Below, piece by piece: positions 7,097-19,200 of a stretch of 25,054 nt of DNA. The notes under the pieces are model-generated. The model worked only from the letters and a program-made list of their open reading frames with translations. It was not told the DNA's origin and searched no databases. A program made the translations under genes and the position numbers. How positions within the stretch are numbered: the stretch's first letter is position 1; each line of letters opens with the position of its first letter. This DNA comes from CAVXXB01 sp963765585 (lineage in GTDB: Bacteria; Calditrichota; Calditrichia; JAJRVZ01), in contig CAVXXB010000007.1 of assembly GCA_963765585.1 (NCBI GenBank), forward strand, positions 1-25,054, in the 5' to 3' direction.

Positions 7097-10000
7097 CTAT
7101 TTTAGGAAGACAAGCTTACGGTTAAGAACAAATCCCCGGTCTGTTTCCAGCCTGTATAAATAAATCCCACTTGCAAATCCACTGGCATCCCAATCAACAC
7201 TATATAATCCTGCGGGTTGTTTTTCCGAAACCAGGGTCACAACCTTCTGCCCGAGGATATTATAGATACTTAAATCGATGTAATTAGTAATTGGTAATTG
7301 GTAATTAATTGTCGTAATAGGATTGAATGGATTGGGGTAATTCTGGTTTAAAATATAATCATTCGGTTGGCCTTTCTGTGGTGATTTTTCAATTTTTAAA
7401 ACAACAATACTTTCCGTATAGGGGCCGCCATACGCACCCATATCATTTCTGGTTGTACTTTCCGAAGGATATTGAGCATAACCCGGGTTATCTAAATCCT
7501 CAATATCTTCATAAATTAAATCCGGATTTCCTGCATCAATACAAGGACTATTTGCAGAAAGATGATATAATGCATCCTTATAATCTGGATCAGAATTTAT
7601 ATTTCCATTTTCATTCCCACCCTCCTGGATATCTGAATAGGCTACATTTGCACTACCGCCGGTTCTGTAAATCTGTGCACCTGATGGCGCTGCATTGTCC
7701 CAGACAATTGTGTTCATGACATTCAGTGTGGAATTTCGCGAATAAATACCGCCACCCTGATTTGAGGCACTGTTTCCATCAAACGTGTTATTAACAACTT
7801 CAGACTATACTTGTATTATCCAGGAAAAGACCACCGCCATACCGGGCTGTGTTCCCGGAAAAGATATTATTAATAATGACCGGAGATGAATTGTACAGTG
7901 CAATGCCACCACCATAATATGCACCATCAAGTTTATTTCCGATAAACAGGTTACCCTCTATCAGGTGATGACCATCAATTAATGATCCAATATACAGGCC
8001 GCCGCCTCCTGAATATTCTTTATGGCCTTTGGCAATATTGGATATGATTTGGTTACTTCGGAGCGTAATCCGGATTCCGGCGCTCATCACCGCGCCGCCA
8101 TAACTGTTGCTGTTTTCGGAAACCGCCTGGTTGTCGCGGATAACATTTTCTTCAATCAAACAAAACCGCGCACCATATTCTGCCTCTAGGACAAAGCAGG
8201 CGTATTGCGCCGCCTACCGCAATTGTATTAACGCCGGATGCAATGTTCCCGCTGATTGTATTATTACAAATGCGCCCATTGCTGGCAAAAAATATACCAC
8301 CGCCCTGGGTGTAGCCAAATCCTCCGGATACCCAATTGTTCCGGATTGAATTATTCTCAATGATGTAATAAGCATTAAGTGGTGGTTCGCCGGCCGACAA
8401 TTCCGCCGCCATATACCAGATCATCTGTCGAAATAATATTGTTTTCGATGATATTCCAGCTGATGCGTGATCCTTTTTCTGAGGTGATACAAATACCCCC
8501 CCCCATCCGGAAATCATAATCTTACCATTTTCATTTACTGGTTGAAGCAGTACCGTTTCCTCCGGTAATGGTAAAACCAGTTAGTACCGATGTTGTGTCT
8601 TCGCCGGAGATCATATACACCACCGAACCACTGTCCGGGTTAGTATGCTGGCTGCCGTCGATTATTGTTGCCGAAATATGTGAGGTATCCTGATCCAAAA
8701 TAAACTGACTGGCAACGGTGATCGCTTTACCTTTAAAATTAATATTTTCAGAATAAGTGCCTTCGGCTACCAGCACCGTGTCACCTTTGTGCATCAACAC
8801 CGGCCTGGATAGTTTCATAATCTTCCGGAATTTGGATAACCGGTAAAAGTGGATAGGCACGAAGATTTTCCTGTGCGCCAATATCCGGATTTCTGCTTTC
8901 CGGACTAGGTCGATATTTCCATCAAAATCATAATCAGGCGCATTAAAAATTATTTCGGAAAAATTATACGAAGATTTACCTCTGCCAATGCATCTGCTCG
9001 ATCTGGAAGATGGAACAATGTATCTGTAAACATTGGATCAATATTAATATTTCCTTTACCTGCCCAAGCATCTTGAACATCGCAGTATACTACTTGTGTA
9101 TTTCCGCCTGAATATAAATTTGTGAGCCGTTAGTTGCCTCATTATTCCACAAAATGGATTCATAATTAACGGTGAAATATTTGGTGTATAAATTCCTCCG
9201 CCGTACGTAGCAGTATCATTTAGAATTGTATTATTGATAATTTGTGTCTGAGTTTGTGGTAGCGTTAAATAAATACCTCCACCCACGTTGTGCACTATTA
9301 TTTTTAAGATATTATTTTCTATAATGGATGATCCACTGTTATGTTTGATGAATAAACCGCCGCCATATGTACCTTTATTTTCATATATTTGATTAGCATT
9401 GAGAATTACTTCATTTTTCCAGATACAGACTCCACCACCATTACATATCCACTGTACCAGTGATATAATTATCATAGACTGCATTGTTCTCAAATATTAT
9501 TGATCCTGATTGTATGCCTCTATAAGAACGCCTGCACCATTTGATTTTTGAGTGACATTTATCTCGTTTGAAGAAAATCGGTTTCCTGTTACTATATAAA
9601 TTTGATCCACCAATTGATTGACATAGCCACCGCCGTGACCTCCCCACTCAAAATTTCCGGTGGCATTTACTTTATTGTGATGAAATGATATTTCCGAGAA
9701 ATGATCAGCGATTTCGTTCATTGCAGACTTATACCGCCACCAGGTTGCCTGTACATTCTTTGCTGTTGCTTCGTTATTTGAAATTTTATTATTAGTAATT
9801 CTTCCTTCGCATCCGAATGCAATTCCACCTCCTGCGACATAGGTAAGTTCCTTGTGTCGTCGCAACTGTATTATAAGCAGATATAATTGCTCTCAATAAT
9901 TATAAATACCATTTCCATCTGGCGTTCGATGCTCTTGCATAATACCTGCTACCAACACGAAATCATACTTGAAGATGAAATATTATTATTCACAATTTTG

Positions 10001-10437
10001 TTATTGGATATACGTGCATTAGACATGCAGAGTATTCCACCTCCTGCCCTTGATTCCGGTATTGTTCCCGGCTGGCATATGAGTTCCGTCACCACCGTAA
10101 TTGTAAATCCGCATATACACCGATGTCGTATCTTCCCCGGAAATAAAATAAACAACCGAACCACTGTCCGGATCACTGTGCTTGCTGCCATCAATAATTG
10201 TTGCCGAAATATGTGAGGTATCCTGATCCAGAATAAATGACTGGCAACCGTAATTGCTTTGCCTTTAAAATTAATATTTTCATAATAGGTGCCTTCGGCC
10301 ACCAGCACCGTATCACCTGCTTGTGCGGAATCAATCGCATTTTGAATCGATGAAAAATTCTGCGGAACATTTAAAATATCCGCCCGGGCAGAAAAGACAA
10401 TAAATAGTAAGATAAACACAACTAACGTGGCTTTCAT
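7097..10437 (-). CDS. Exported two-module right-handed beta-helix protein with sorting domain (frame broken)
   Basis: The ATG at 10437 follows AGGAGGA by 6 nt. Signal peptide MKATLVVFILLFIVFSARA, then ILNVPQNFSSIQNAIDSAQ and AGDTVLVAEGTYYENINF, the DUF1565-type helix start. After N-rich rungs, a DYDFDGN...NPDIGAQE-like module end can be read across frames near 8880-8960. A second module starts with IPEDYETIQAGVDA and GDTVLVAEGTYSENINF (about 8730-8840). It closes with SPCIDAGNPD and RNDMGAYGGP. The final ~85 residues are a T9SS type A domain (NQNYPNPFNPITTINYQLP ... KLVFLK). Open segments include 10437-9949, 9865-9497, 9493-9056, 8881-8531, 8517-8152, 8159-7800 and 7717-7097, so there are at least six frameshifts. 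Total length would be about 1,110 residues. Likely a surface carbohydrate-binding or structural protein; no active site is visible. It is the first gene of a probable operon with the propeller gene below it. Confidence 0.7.
7281..7310. repeat. TAATTGG-type minisatellite inside the sorting domain
   Basis: Within the C-terminal domain of the two-module beta-helix protein, the top strand reads as three tandem copies of a 7-mer close to GTAATTG/GTAATTA. On the coding strand it gives the peptide NYQLPITNY. The same DNA motif fills the intergenic repeats (for example about 15241-15290), whereas the sister gene at 4848-7084 encodes DYQLPKTSQ here with unrelated codons. Confidence 0.6.
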
Positions 10438-10702
10438 AACTATCCTCCTGATTAATAAATCAATATCGAATTGTCATTCCGAACTTGTTTCGGAATCTCT
10501 TTTCTCAAGAAATGATTATTCTGGAAAATAATATGAAAGATCTGTGAGATTGTCTAACACTCAACACGCAATCTTTAACACTAATGACGCAGGAAACTGG
10601 ATACTGGAGTGCAGGATAGGTCAGGATTACAGATACAGGAGTAATATCAAGGAACGAAGGTTCAAGGTTCAAGGTGCAAGAGACAGTAAAACAAATTACA
10701 AA
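10438..10702. other. Intergenic region between HTCS gene and beta-helix operon
   Basis: No gene is supported; the short plus-strand frame at 10544-10765 has a low-complexity sequence and no homology I recognise. The left end carries the AGGAGGA site of the minus-strand operon. The right part (about 10650-10700) holds GGTTCAAGGTTCAAGGTGC and ACAAATTACAAATTACGAAT repeats of the genome-wide type. A promoter for the minus-strand operon is expected here but I could not locate one. Confidence 0.5.
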
Positions 10703-13700
10703 TTACGAATACGAATTAAAAATGAAAATACCAGGATTTTGGGATTTGTATTTTATATAGTCTGACGGTAGTTGACTAAACTGTGCTTTAAAACTGCGTG
10801 AAAAATAGGAAAGATTATTGAAGCCGCAGGCATAGGCCACCTGGGAGATATTGACTTCCTGCTGATCCAGTATTTCTTTTGCCTTTAGCAAACGCTGCAT
10901 TCGGATAAAATGGGTAGCGGACATCCCGGTAAGGGCCTCGAGTTTTCGGGTCAGTTGCGATCTGCTGTATACCATTTCGCTTGCAAAATTCGTGACAGTA
11001 AATTTCTCATCCCCCAGGTGACGTTCAACAACCTGAACAGCCCGATCGTGAAAGGCATGATTCGCTTTGTTTCCGGCCTGCAGTTTTTGATCAAATTTAT
11101 AATGACGCGCATAATGTTCACGTAGTTTTTCACGCTGTTTTAGCAGATTCCGGATCCGTGCCTGTAGTTCGCTTGCATCAAATGGTTTAGTCAGATAATC
11201 ATCGGCGCCGGTTTCCAGGCCATCGATCTTGTCTTCAGTCGTGGCTCTGGCGGTGAGCAGGATGACCGGGATATGACTGGTGCGTTCGTCGGTTTTTAGT
11301 TTTTGACATAATTCAAAGCCATCTATTCCGGGCATCATCACATCACTGATGATCAAATCCGGTATTTTTTGTATCGCTGTTTCCAATCCATCCCGGCCAT
11401 CACTGAGCTTCAATTATCCGGAAAGTGGATTCCAGATGGCCGCGAATATAAAAACGAACATCCGGGTTATCTTCGATAACCAGAATCCGGGGGGCTCTTA
11501 TACGGTATTTTGGTTTACTGCTTATGATTGCTTTCGTTTCACATAAAATCGGATCTTCAAAAGGATCGGAGGAAACTGATGGTGATCTGCTGATTTCCTG
11601 ATTATCCAGATGTGATTTTCCCAGAGGCAGCATCACCGTAAAAGTGGTGCCTGTATCCATTGAACTCGTTACGCTAATTCGGCCATGATGTAACTCAACC
11701 AGTTCCCTGGTTAATGCCAGCCCGATACCGCTTCCTTCATGATCTAAATGAGCTGCATCATTTGCCTGATAAAAGCGGTCAAAAATGCGATCGATTTTTT
11801 CGGGCGGAATATACGAGCCGGTGTTGGTGACAGTGATTTCTATGAAATCGGAATTAGGAACTGGGAATTCAAGACAACCCCCTTTATCCCCATTTTTTAA
11901 GGGGGAACGAATTGCCTCCCCCCTATCAAGGGGGGACTGAGGGGGGTGTGTTCATTGATATACAAATCCTGCCATTCTCCGGTGTAAATTTAAACGCATT
12001 GGAAACAGGTTATACATAATTTTCTCAATCTTATCGCGATCTACAAATGCTTTTATAGTTTCATCCTCGGCTTTTAAATTCAAGATTTATTTTTTTTATC
12101 CGGGCTAAGGACTCAAATGACTGGACATATCCTCTCAGCATTTGCACGATATTTTCCTCGTGAACCTGCAGTGTCATTCCGCCTGATTCCAGCCGGGAGA
12201 GATCAAGCAGTTGATTAATCAGACGAAATAAACGGTTGGCACTGCGCTGCATCATTTGCATGTCCTGCTTAAGATTGCGATCGTGCAGTTGTGGCAGCCA
12301 TTTTTTTATCGGCCCGAGGATAAGTGTCAACGGCGTGCGGAACTCGTGAGAAATGTTGGCAAAGAAACGCGATTTCATGTGGTCAATTTCGAGCAATTTT
12401 TCAGCGTGTTCATGTTCCAGCACCAGCTGATTTTTTAATCGCTGTCGTTTGAGATCATATTGCCGTAGAGAGTAGAGCAAGATCAGGAATGCGATTGCAT
12501 AAATAAAGTACGCCCAGTTCGTGCGCCACCAGGGCGGCAGGATAATCACTTTTATCGAGATCCCTTCTTCATTCCAAACACCATGATTATTTGAGCCTTT
12601 TACATGAAACACATATTCACCGGGATCAAGATTGGTGAAACTCGCCGTACGTTCATTGCCAATTTGAATCCAGTCATCAATTAAACCTTCCATTTTATAG
12701 GCATATTGGTTTTTCTCAGGATTGGTAAAATTCAGCGCTGCAAAATCAAATGAAAACATATTTTGATTATAATTCAGGACTATCCTTCGTTTATACTGGA
12801 TTGCCGTGTCCAGCTCAACATCTTTTGGAAATACACTGAAATCGGTTATTCTGATGGGTGGAATATTAGGATTGGTATGGATAGTCGGTGGAAAAAAACT
12901 CAAAACCCCATTTCCTCCTGCAAAATATAAGTGGCCATCCGGATCTTTTGCTGCATTCTGCCGCCCGCCGCCGAAACTGTCAAATGGAAGGCCATCAGCT
13001 TTTTCAAAACTTAATATTTGGCCGGTTTTAATCTTGTACACCGAAATACCATGGGGTGTCGCACACCATAAATTACCCTGATTATCCTCCAGTATTTTCA
13101 AAACCAAATTTGCAGCCAACCCATCTTCGGCGAAAAAGTGCCTAAAAGATTTAGTATCTAAATCAAAACGATTGAGCCCTGCTTTGGTCGCAATCCAGAG
13201 TGTGTTGGTATCAATAACCGACGGCTGAATAATATCGGTAATATCATTACAACTCAGACTTGAAAAATTGTGAGGATCGTTTGTATAATGAAGAATCTCG
13301 GGATTCTGATTTTCATCGAGACGAAGAGAATACATACCGTTATTAAATGTGCCTATCCATAAAGTCCCATTACGGTCTTCGCAAAGATTGCTGAAAAGAA
13401 AGTCCTCATTTGTCTCCGCATTCAAATCATAAGTATAAAATTTTCCGGTATTCTGTTCATACAGTCTGAATTCCAACATCCTGTGATGCGATCCAAAAAT
13501 CACCATTTGTCCGGGCCAGCAAATACTGTATCGAGTTGGATCCCAATCCTGTCGAATCGTCCGGATTATTCTTAATATGTGTAAATATGCCACTTTCAGG
13601 ATTTAAAATATTTATACCATCATGCCAGGTGGCGATCCATATATTTCCTTCAGGATCTTCCTGAATTCCGGAAATCATATGCGAACTCAAACCGGTCGTA

Positions 13701-14960
13701 TCCCGCCAGTCATAATTATAATGCGCAAAGTCACCTGTTTCACTATCATATACATCTACTCCGTTGGTGCCGAACCACATTTTGCCGGAATGATCGGCAT
13801 ATACCGTCCAGGTACCCGTCTGTGTCAGACTATTAGGGTAGTTATCATTTCTGGAGAACAGTGCAAACGAATTTTGCTGGCGGTCAAATTTGTGCGATTC
13901 CCTGTTCATTAGACCGATCCAGACATTTCCGTATCGATCCTCATAAAGTGTCGTAATAGTAGAGCCCTTGAGATTCTTGATATGTCGGAAAAAAGGTTTT
14001 TCCCCGGATAACAATTCTTTTATCGAAACCGTATTTATATAGTTATCAACAGAACCGATCCACAATGTACCAGTGTGGTCGATAAGTAAATGACCGACGT
14101 TATCAGAGCAAATACTGTTTTTACCGGACCAGTCACGTTTAAAATGTTTAAAACTTTCCGTTCTGCGATTAAACATATTCAATCCGCCACCATACCTGGA
14201 TATATTTGGGTGTCCGGTGCCTAACCAAATATTTCCCGAATCATCTTCACAAAGTCGAACTGATGGTATTATGACTGATACTTTGAGAGTTTTCGGGATC
14301 ATGTTTGTACTGTTTTTTGTCCTGGGAGACCGGATCAAACCGGATCAGTCCTTCGGTTGCCATACCGACCCAGATTTTACCCTGTTTATCTTTATGCACT
14401 GTAAGTGCAGTGTTCTTTGACGGGAATGATTTGGCAACAGGTTCATCAGAAAAATCGTAATGTGTGTAATGAGGTGTTTTATCAAAATCCAGTTTAAGAT
14501 GAGTTAAGCTATGCATCGAACCCGAGAACCAAATAGATCCATCTTCATTCACAATGATTTTTGTAATATGCATATTGTGACTTTTTTCCACACTTCCGGA
14601 AAATCGAGTGAATTTTTCCGTTTTCTGATCAAAATAACTAAGACCACCACCAAAGGTTGCTATCCATAGGTTACCGAGCTGATCTTCTTCGATATCAAAA
14701 ACCCAGTCATTGGAAAGCGAAGTCGAATCAAATGGGGTGTGATTGTAATGCTTATAAGTGTATCCGTCATAGCGGAGCAGACCTTCCTGGGTTCCGATCC
14801 AGATAAATCCCTGAGAATCCTGATGGAACGCATGAACAATTGTGGCAGGAAATGTATCAAATTTCGGCTCAACTACCTGGGCAAACAGCAGAGGACAGAA
14901 AAGAAGATGTATCACAAATAGAATATGCAGAGATAACCTGATCATGATCGACTGTACCAT
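10703..14960 (-). CDS. Hybrid two-component system sensor/AraC regulator (HTCS; frame broken)
   Basis: A signal peptide (SLHILFVIHLLFCPLLFAQ) is followed by Reg_prop propeller blades with repeated GNLWIATFGGGL-type motifs, a Y_Y_Y domain (YAYKMEGLIDDWIQIGNERT to SNNHGVWNEEG), PPWWRTNWAYFIYAI membrane entry, and a HisKA domain with FFANISHEFRTPLTLILGP (phospho-acceptor His codon 12346-12348). Next come an ATPase domain (N-box SNAFKFTPENG; G-boxes VTNTGSYIPP and GSGIGLAL), a receiver (LVIEDNPDVR; acceptor Asp in LIISDVMMPG, codon 11342-11344; K in YLTKPF) and an AraC helix-turn-helix (about 11010-10760). This is the complete HTCS order, about 1,400 residues: ligand sensing in the periplasm and DNA binding in the cytoplasm in one protein. 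Open segments are 14960-14247, 14338-13457, 13593-12061, 11849-11400 and 11413-10703, with short shifts between. Initiation at ATG 14960 or 14945; neither has a clear Shine-Dalgarno. Its target is unknown; the beta-helix operon 265 nt downstream is a candidate. Confidence 0.85.
11850..11949. repeat. Intergenic-type repeat inserted in the HTCS ATPase domain
   Basis: On the coding strand, ATPase sequence ending NGRICISMN is followed by about 100 nt of C/G-run DNA (ACCCCCCCTCAGTCCCCCCT, GATAGGGGGGAGG, CCCCCTTAAAAAATGGGG, AAAGGGGG). It ends with AATTCCCAGTTCCTAATTCC, the same motif as in the intergenic repeats near 21990-22016. ATPase sequence then resumes with DFIEITVTNTG. The insert has one stop in the frame entered. 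Adding one C to the CCCCC run before TTAAAAAATGGGG opens it throughout and puts it in frame with DFIEI. Confidence 0.75.
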
Positions 14961-15530
14961 GTGTCATTGTATCGTATGAGTACAATATCAAAAAAATCAA
15001 CAGAATCAGAAGAAATAGGAGTAGGAATTAAAATTATCCGGCACTTTGTGCCCCGGATAACCTAAGTAGAAATCGTTACCTGAATATACTATCTGATAAA
15101 TTAATCTCAAAGCTGTAATTAAATATTTAGCATAGATAATTCATTTCCCGTAGAGATGCGGAGACGCGAAAAGACAATTAGGGATTAGGGATGCGAAATG
15201 AGTGGTTGGCAGTTGGCCGTAGGCAGTTACTAACGGCCAATAACTAATTACGAATTACCAATTCCCAATTCCTAATTCCTAATTTCTAATTTCTAATTGC
15301 ATCTTCTGTGCCTCTGCGAGAGGTGAATTAATCAGGTTTAAATTTTAATATTAAAGTGGGAGATTGCGGAATATTGCTGAAATTATAATCGTTATTCACT
15401 TCGTGATATACATCAAGCCATACTTGTAATTAATAGTATAATATTTAACATATTTCTACATATTATAATATTTACAATTTATTTATAACATTTTTAACAA
15501 CGCATTTACTTTTTTAAGGAGATTAATATA
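14961..15530. repeat. Divergent intergenic region with repeat element 15150-15323
   Basis: No gene is seen between the divergently transcribed HTCS gene and the gene at 15531. From 15150 to 15323 lies a repeat unit: GTAGAGATGCGGAGACGCGAA, then CAATTAGGGATTAGGGA. It continues with a hairpin TTGGCCGT (15213-15220) / ACGGCCAA (15233-15240), a long AACTAATTACGAATTACCAATTCC-type run, CTAATTTCTAATTTCTAATTG (inverse of the left CAATTAG block), and a degenerate CCTCTGCGAGAGG end. The last ~170 nt (15360-15530) are AT-rich and probably carry the promoter of the gene at 15531. AAGGAGA (15516-15522) is its ribosome binding site. Confidence 0.65.
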
Positions 15531-16023
15531 ATGGGTAATTCACACAAATTTATTTTTATGCTGCTGGTTGTGCTGGGATTTCAAATGATATCCTATGCCC
15601 AGGAAGGGACTTCCCGGATAAATAAACTGGCAAAAAACGCCGACATCATTGTGACGGGAAAGGTCACCGATAAAAAATCTGCCTGGAACGAAAATAAAAC
15701 CAGAATCTATACAAAAACAACAGTACAGGTGGATGAATATCTCAAAGGAAACAGTAACGAAAAATCAGTAGAGATCAGTTATCCCGGCGGTGAAGTAGGT
15801 GATGTGGGTGAACTTTATACACATATGCCCAGTTTTGAAGCCAATGAAGAAGTACTGGTATTTCTGAAAAAGGATAAAAAAGATACGGGTTACCAGGTTC
15901 TGGATGGCGAAGAAGGTAAAATAAAACTCGTCCAAGACACAAAACACCAAAGAGAAAGTGACCCGTTCCAATGTCTCGATCAAGGAACTTAAAGCGCAGA
16001 TCAAAAACTCTTTAGACAAATAA
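15531..16023 (+). CDS. Small exported protein of unknown function (one frameshift near the end)
   Basis: The ATG has AAGGAGA 8 nt upstream. A signal peptide (FIFMLLVVLGFQMISYAQ) is followed by a compact domain: ADIIVTGKVTDKKSAWNE, IYTKTTVQVDEYLKG, VEISYPGGEVGDVGELYT, NEEVLVFLKKDKK. I know similar sequences as uncharacterised exported proteins of environmental FCB and related bacteria but know no function. The uninterrupted frame stops at 15992. However, one shift in the ACAAAACACC stretch (about 15936-15945) continues as NTKEKVTRSNVSIKELKAQI to a TAA at 16021-16023, giving about 164 residues with a helical C-terminus that fits better. The large protease gene follows after 209 nt on the same strand, so they may be functionally linked. 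No sorting domain is present. Confidence 0.65.
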
Positions 16024-16232
16024 TATTTTTTTTAAACACCAAGACACCAAGACTCTAAGAAATATTTTTTAGGTATAGAATGCACGAATATAATTCTCAT
16101 CTTTATAACAATTTTCAAGAGGATACTATCATTGGATTAGTGTATTCGTGTCTTAGTGGTAAGAATAACAATGACATACGGAAGATTATAACAACATACA
16201 TTCAAATTCTGAATAAATTTTAAGAGGATAAA

Positions 16233-19200
16233 ATGACAAATATAAGACATAAGAGTATATTCTTTTTACTACTCATCGTATTTTTAATCTCAGTCACACC
16301 AACTGCTGGCACAAGCAAACAATAATGCATATGTGTTTGATGGTGAAACAAGTCAGATTTTTGTAAACGACGGAATACCCGTTAATAATGATGCCAATCA
16401 AAACGGCTTTCAATTTTTTAACAGCAATTCGACAAATAATGAAATAACCGTACAAGCCTGGATCTATCTTTTGGGCGATACACCTTCAGACGTGGAAATA
16501 CCTGTTGTGTACAGGTCGGTCACCGGCGGCACTACCTTTTCCTTGTATATAAAAAATAATCAGGGATATTTCTCCGTCGGAAATAATAATTCAGCGACAG
16601 TCAACACCACTAATTTTCCGGCTTTCCAATGGGTTGCCCTAACGGGTACATATGATGGAGATATCCTCAAAATTTATTTAAATGGTAATCAATCCGGCCC
16701 GGCCGTTCCGTTCAACATGACGCCCGGTTATGAAACATCCGGTTCAAGCGGTTTATATATAGGGAAATCCAGTACAGCCGCCTTCAGGGGTGCTATTGAT
16801 GAAGTCAGAATTTTTGATGTAGCCTTACAAAATAACAACATTAACAACTCCGGGGGCAATGGAAATCCGGCAGAAAACTTTCCTTCTTCGATCGCTCAAT
16901 ATTTAGCCGGACAGTGGTCATTTAATGAAATCGGACCGGGAAATATACTATACGATTTATCTGACAATCTAAACCACTTGCATGCAGACGAAATCGTTGA
17001 TGTAGTACCAAGTAAGAAAATATCCTTTATTGTCGTAACATCAACCTCAGATGAACCTGATGCCGCACCCGGAGATGGTACAGCAAGTTCATCCAATGGC
17101 AGGGCGACATTAAGAGCTGCAATTGAAGAAGTAAATGCCTTGCCCGGTAGCCAGACAATTTATTTTTATATAAATGATACCAACCCCAACATTCAGCCAT
17201 TAAGCAACCTACCCGCCCTAACGGAACCGGTTATTTTAGATGGCACGTCTCAAACAGGCTATTCCGGTTTACCAATGGTTCAGGTGAACGGCCCATTTGG
17301 AGGATTAATACTGAATGGAGGCGCAAGTATTGTCAAGGGACTTGCCCTTAACGCAACTTCAGGGTATGGATTAACACTATCTTCAGTAGGATCAAATAGC
17401 ATTACAGCAAACCATATTGCCGGTATTTCCATATCTTCCGAAGCCAATACTATTGACGGGAATACCATAACAAATTCAGTTACAGATGGCATTACTATCA
17501 ACGCCGGCGGAATAAACAATCAGATTGGTGTTTCAGCCGGAAACGAGATTGACAGCAATACCGGATATGGTATATCTGTTAATAATGCAAATGACAATGT
17601 TCTGATGAACAATAATATAAACACTAATTCTGCAGGTGGTATTTATATCTCCGGGAGCACCGGCATCATAAATGCAAACTCCATTACCGGAAATACAGGT
17701 ACAGGTTTATCCCTGAATCTGGCAAATGATAACAGCATTTCTGAGAATTCCTTCACCGGAAATTCAGGTGACGGTGCCGTAATCAGCGGGAATAATAATA
17801 ATCTGGCTGGAAATACGATAACAGATAATACCGGATTAGGCCTGACTATCACCGCTGGTGCGGGCAATCAAATCTCCGATAACACAATTCAGAGAAATAC
17901 GCTGGGTGGTATTGCCTTATCGAATAGCAGCGGGTATTTCACCAGAAACATTATTGCGGATAATTTAAGTTTCGGAATATCGCTATCAGCAGCCGATAGT
18001 ATTTCACTCGATTTTAATCAGGTCACAGGGAATTCCGGACATGGTATCATTATTAACGGCAATGCACATACCCTTTCAGATAATACAGTAAATGATAATG
18101 CGGGAACAGGTTTATCAGTAACGGCCGGTTCAGGAAATCAAATTACGAACAATTCATTTGCAACCAATGCGCTGGGTGGAGTTTCTATTTCCGGCAATAG
18201 CGGAACTCTGACCGGAAATATGGTTACCGGGAATTTGGATTTCGGTATCTCATTGGCGACTGCAGATGATAATACTCTAAATCAAAATCAAATTCATAGC
18301 AATTCAAGTCATGGGTTGTTAATTAACGGCAGTGAAAATTATGTCACCCATAACACCATTTATGATAACGGGCTGTCAGGCAGCGGCGCAGGCGTGTTTG
18401 TTGAGGCCGGCAATAACAACACAATTTTATATAACTCAATTTATAACAATACCGTTCTGGGTATTGAATTGGCACCTTCTGCCAATGATTCACCGGTACT
18501 TCCGACTCTCAATACGGTTTATTCCTGGCAGGATGAAACTGCGCTGCCGAGAATAAAAGGCGGTACATATATTGAGGGAAATCTAAATACAATTCCCGGC
18601 GAAGGTTATAAAATTCAGTTTTTTGCCAATTCAGATATGAATAAACGTGAAGGTAAACGTTATCTGGGTGAAGTCAATGTAGATGCAGATATTGCCGGTG
18701 ATGCCGAAATAATTGCTAATTTTAAAGATGTGGTGGTGGCACCCGGTGAATTCGTCAGTGCAACGGCTACAAAATTAGGCTTTGGATACGTTCCCTTGGG
18801 TACATCTGAATTCTCAATATCTATCGGCCTGACTGAAAGTGAAAGTGACCATTACAAGGTAAACACGACGCTGGCGGGAATTCCGCTGCACTGGAAAGAT
18901 GGCAGCGGCGACTATCAAATCGCACAATCAATGGTTGATCTTGGTTATGATGATGAAGTCGAAACCGGTTTTAACACCTGGAGTGCTTTGCAGCAACTGA
19001 CTTATACGCGTAAGAATCTGAATCCAATACAGAGCAATGGGGTGGCAATGCCGATGGTGTGAACAATGTGGTATGGATTTCTGATTCAACAGATTGGGTG
19101 AATCTGGCCGAGGCACCTACCAATGTAGCCGCCATTACCCGTGTTAGATATAACGCACTTAATGGTGAGATGATCGATGTGGATATTGCCTTTAACGGCC

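Noticed and set aside
7327..7719. Plus-strand frame of 130 residues opposite the beta-helix C-terminus
   Set aside because: It is an antisense shadow; the minus strand encodes SPCIDAGNPD, RNDMGAYGGP and the sorting domain.
8881..9056. Two separate beta-helix genes instead of one two-module protein
   Set aside because: Read across frames, the module end (DYDFDGN, NPDIGAQE) runs straight into IPEDYETIQAGVDA with no signal peptide or ribosome site for a second gene.
10544..10765. Small plus-strand frame in the intergenic region
   Set aside because: Its sequence is low-complexity repeat DNA and it overlaps the end of the HTCS gene.
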